DNA from: Candidatus Bathyarchaeota archaeon
Lineage (GTDB): Archaea; Thermoproteota; Bathyarchaeia; 40CM-2-53-6
DNA length: 5,520 bases
NCBI GenBank assembly: GCA_005883695.1
Contig: VBBV01000103.1
Location: 1 to 5,520, forward strand
Direction: 5' to 3'
Shown here: in pieces, positions 5,493-5,520 of the stretch
Numbering within the stretch: position 1 is the first letter of the stretch
Layout: every line of letters begins with the position of its first letter
The notes under the pieces: model-generated
Databases searched by the model: none
Told to the model about the DNA's origin: nothing
The model's input: only the letters and a program-made list of their open reading frames with translations
Made by a program: the position numbers and the translations under genes

Positions 5493-5520
5493 ATGGCAGA
5501 ATCATCTGCGGCGAAAAAGA
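5493..5520 (+). CDS. Start of a further gene, cut by the window edge (perhaps purL)
   Basis: An ATG at 5493 opens a frame MAESSAAKK that runs off the window. A GAGGAG at 5475-5480 lies 12 bases ahead, and the gene starts three bases after the preceding stop, so it would continue the same operon. PurL, the large FGAM synthase subunit, commonly follows purQ and has not yet appeared here, which makes it the first guess; nine residues cannot prove it. Confidence 0.45.

Overview
The window looks archaeal. It holds separate small purS and purQ genes, an ACT-domain regulator of an archaeal type, a protein built only of Lrp/AsnC ligand-binding (RAM) domains, and AT-rich BRE/TATA-like boxes about 25-45 bases ahead of promoter-proximal start codons. 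Genes inside the purQ cluster instead carry GGAG-type ribosome binding sites. Moderate GC and this gene mix would suit a Thermoproteota-type archaeon such as Bathyarchaeia, but the lineage is a guess from family resemblance. No rRNA, tRNA, CRISPR array, insertion sequence or phage gene was seen, and no gene-free stretch exceeds 300 bases.

Bases 1-1724 hold two minus-strand genes: a DUF2332 protein with a methyltransferase-like glycine motif, cut by the window's left edge, and upstream of it the ACT-domain protein. A nearly palindromic TATA element at 1774-1785 separates the ACT gene from a divergent plus-strand gene (1814-2332) that encodes two tandem RAM domains and no DNA-binding domain. 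Two potential small-molecule sensors may therefore share one promoter element.

Bases 2442-3875 hold two more minus-strand genes: a five-helix membrane protein with a TTG start, and a basic cytoplasmic protein with an SCSGGH motif that faintly recalls TYW3. They are separated by 192 bases without a convincing gene, containing small hairpins. The membrane gene converges on the RAM gene, with a T-rich terminator between them.

From 3942 to the right end the strand is plus: purS, purQ, two tiny overlapping two-helix membrane protein genes, and the first codons of a further gene that may be purL by analogy. PurS and PurQ are subunits of formylglycinamidine ribonucleotide (FGAM) synthase in purine synthesis. 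Each has its own BRE/TATA-like box with nearly the same sequence, and purQ also has a perfect inverted repeat just ahead of its box, a candidate operator. No clearly new defence or mobile system is visible. The most unusual points are the shared sensor promoter, the purQ operator candidate and the pair of mini membrane proteins coupled to purQ.
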